A model generated the notes under the pieces. It was not told where the DNA came from and made no database searches. It saw only the letters and a list, made by a program, of their open reading frames with translations. Position numbers and translations under genes: made by a program. A stretch of DNA of 7,850 nt, taken from Methylomonas sp. Its GTDB lineage: Bacteria > Pseudomonadota > Gammaproteobacteria > Methylococcales > Methylomonadaceae. The stretch covers positions 1 through 7,850 of the forward strand of contig JALSLS010000416.1 in NCBI GenBank assembly GCA_026988195.1, read 5' to 3'. This document shows, piece by piece, positions 6,255-7,850 of the stretch; the stretch's first letter is position 1, and each line of letters starts with the position of its first letter.

Positions 6255-7850
6255 CTAAAAGTCTTCCCACTCATCATTGCTATTTGTTGTAGTAAAGGCT
6301 CTATCAGGAGCTTCTAACGGGGCAGGCGCTCTGGCAGGTTGGTCATTGACCGCTTGAGTAATGCTATTTGTTTGTGGAGTATCAGCTGTTTTAGTAACTT
6401 GCCCTGCCCCTCCTATATTAAAAAAACTTAGAATCTGAGTCATATTGGTGGTTTGCTCACTCATTGAAACACTTGCGGCTGAGGCCTGTTCTGCTAGAGC
6501 CGCATTTTGCTGTGTAATTTCATCCATTTGAGAAACTGCTTGGTTAACTTGCTCTATTCCTTGTGATTGCTCCACACTTGCTGCCGCAATTTCTGCAACA
6601 ATATCACCCACTTTTTTAATGCCTAAAACAATTTCATTTAAAGACTGTCCTGTCTCATTAACAAACTGAGTCCCTGATCTTACTTTTTGTACGCTTGTTT
6701 GAATCAATTCTTTACTTTCTTTGGCAGCAGTAGCACTTCGCTGAGCTAGGTTTCTAACTTCAGTTGCCACAACAGAAAACCCCCGCCCTTGTTCACCAGC
6801 TCTAGCAGCTTCAACTGAAGCATTAAGGGCTAATAAATTAGTTTGGAAAGCAATTTCATCAATCACACCAATAATTTCTGCAATTTTATTACTACTTTGA
6901 TTGATTTCTTGCATGGCTGATACCGCTGATTGCACAATATCTCCCCCTTTTTCAGCTAACTGCCTTGCACTCGTCGCCACCTGATTCGCTTGTTGTGCAT
7001 TTTCTGAATTGTTTTTTACCGTACTTGTCAGTTCCTCCATACTAGATGCTGTTTGCTCTAGGTTTGCAGCTTGTTGTTCCGCTCGATGAGAGAGGTTATT
7101 ATTTCCACTGGCAATTTCTTGTGAAGAATTATTAATAAGCTCTGATGATTCACTTACTTGACCCACAATTTCAGCAATTTTATCGATTGAACTATTAATA
7201 CTGTTTTTACATTCAAGATAAACACCTTGATAGTCGCTATCAATTCGGTTAGTTAGGTCACCCTCCGCCATACTCAGCATGGTACTTGAGACATCAGCAA
7301 AAACATTATCAATAATGTCCGTTAATTCATTTATGCCTCCACTGAGTTTTTCAAAAAAACCTTGTTTATCAGCCATCTCAATACGAGAATCTAAGCGCCC
7401 AGTTTTCACCCCCTCAACAATGGCTTCAATCTCTTTTTCAATTCTAACTTCATGCGTTCTATCCAACCATTCAACAACGATTCCAATACGTTGTCCATCA
7501 TCATTATTGACTGGATTAGCAACAAAATCCATATGTCGTCCACCAATAACCAAACTAGCTTTAACCGTACTGTTTAACCCTGCTAGCATAGCGCGTTGAT
7601 GCTCAGGTTTTTTATGGAACTGATCAATATTAGCGCCTAGTAATTCATTAGCCCTAAAATTAGGTAAATCTTTTTGAATATCCAGCTCAGCATTGCTAAA
7701 CAATTCATGAACCGTTTTATTCATATAAATAATGTCGAGGTTATTATCTGCAACCATAACACTAGAGCTCACATTATCCAGCGCTTGTTTAATACGCATC
7801 GACTCTGCTGCAGCTTCTTTAGTCTCAGAAAGATCAGCATTTAGCTTAAC
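6255..7850 (-). CDS. Aer2/McpB-like chemoreceptor (PAS-HAMP-HAMP-signalling domain), 5' partial
   Basis: This is a methyl-accepting chemotaxis protein that would control the CheA kinase in a chemosensory array. The frame stays open to the window edge: 17 further codons (VKLNADLSETKEAAAES) precede the internal Met at 7799, so that Met is probably not the start and the N-terminus is missing. Numbering from 7799, a PAS domain spans about 5-116, with IDQFHKKPEHQR at 58-69 and VVEW ending at W111. Two HAMP-like units follow at about 120-167 and 168-215, each with an E/T-G-[RD]-L core. Then comes the signalling hairpin, with a canonical tip (AFQTNLLALNASVEAARAGE) near 315-335. A P/A/T-rich linker of about 50 residues ends in EWEDF, an xWxxF pentapeptide of the kind that tethers CheR/CheB. 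No membrane segment is visible. The order matches the C-terminal part of P. aeruginosa Aer2. Heme binding and oxygen sensing are inferred, not shown. Confidence 0.93.
   Translation of the reverse strand, partial: VKLNADLSETKEAAAESMRIKQALDNVSSSVMVADNNLDIIYMNKTVHELFSNAELDIQKDLPNFRANELLGANIDQFHKKPEHQRAMLAGLNSTVKASLVIGGRHMDFVANPVNNDDGQRIGIVVEWLDRTHEVRIEKEIEAIVEGVKTGRLDSRIEMADKQGFFEKLSGGINELTDIIDNVFADVSSTMLSMAEGDLTNRIDSDYQGVYLECKNSINSSIDKIAEIVGQVSESSELINNSSQEIASGNNNLSHRAEQQAANLEQTASSMEELTSTVKNNSENAQQANQVATSARQLAEKGGDIVQSAVSAMQEINQSSNKIAEIIGVIDEIAFQTNLLALNASVEAARAGEQGRGFSVVATEVRNLAQRSATAAKESKELIQTSVQKVRSGTQFVNETGQSLNEIVLGIKKVGDIVAEIAAASVEQSQGIEQVNQAVSQMDEITQQNAALAEQASAASVSMSEQTTNMTQILSFFNIGGAGQVTKTADTPQTNSITQAVNDQPARAPAPLEAPDRAFTTTNSNDEWEDF

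Noticed and set aside
7279..7599. Plus-strand open frame of 106 codons inside the first receptor
   Set aside because: It is antisense to the PAS-HAMP region, is low in complexity, has no recognisable domain and no supporting start signals.

Overview
The window is part of a chemosensory (chemotaxis-type) gene cluster read entirely from the minus strand. The DNA is AT-rich and the proteins look gammaproteobacterial. The dispersed palindromic repeats resemble those of repeat-rich gammaproteobacteria such as methanotrophs or sulfur oxidisers, but I cannot fix the genus.

In transcription order (high to low coordinates) the genes are: a soluble-looking chemoreceptor cut off at its 5' end by the window edge (6255-7850), cheW (5685-6155), a ParA-family ATPase (4921-5682), a small STAS-domain protein (4415-4921), cheR (3550-4383), cheD (2776-3414) and cheB (1670-2755). 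A rho-independent terminator follows cheB (about 1633-1659). Beyond it is a second, two-transmembrane chemoreceptor-like gene without a sensory domain (242-1438). cheW/parA (2 bp gap) and parA/STAS (1 nt overlap) are tightly coupled. The other junctions range from 20 bp to a repeat-filled spacer.

The backbone mcp-cheW-...-cheR-cheD-cheB resembles the Pseudomonas aeruginosa che2 cluster (cheY2-cheA2-cheW2-mcpB/aer2-cheR2-cheD-cheB2). The first receptor strengthens the parallel: it has a PAS domain with the histidine/tryptophan pair expected of Aer2-type heme PAS domains, then two HAMP units, a signalling hairpin, and a C-terminal xWxxF tether (EWEDF) of the kind that recruits CheR. Unlike che2, a ParA ATPase plus a STAS protein sits between cheW and cheR. 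This suggests a built-in module for positioning or partitioning the array. cheA and cheY are not in the window and probably lie beyond 7850.

Four palindromic repeat elements occupy four intergenic spaces: 93-161, 1460-1620, 3442-3541 and 6170-6250. Two (93-161 and 6170-6250) look like paired REP sequences with a GTAG foot (BIMEs). The other two are different MITE-like palindromes. Two of the repeats create spurious upstream start codons for cheW and cheD, so shorter starts are chosen here. No stretch longer than 300 bp lacks a gene. The 241 bp after the last gene hold one repeat and nothing else I can support.
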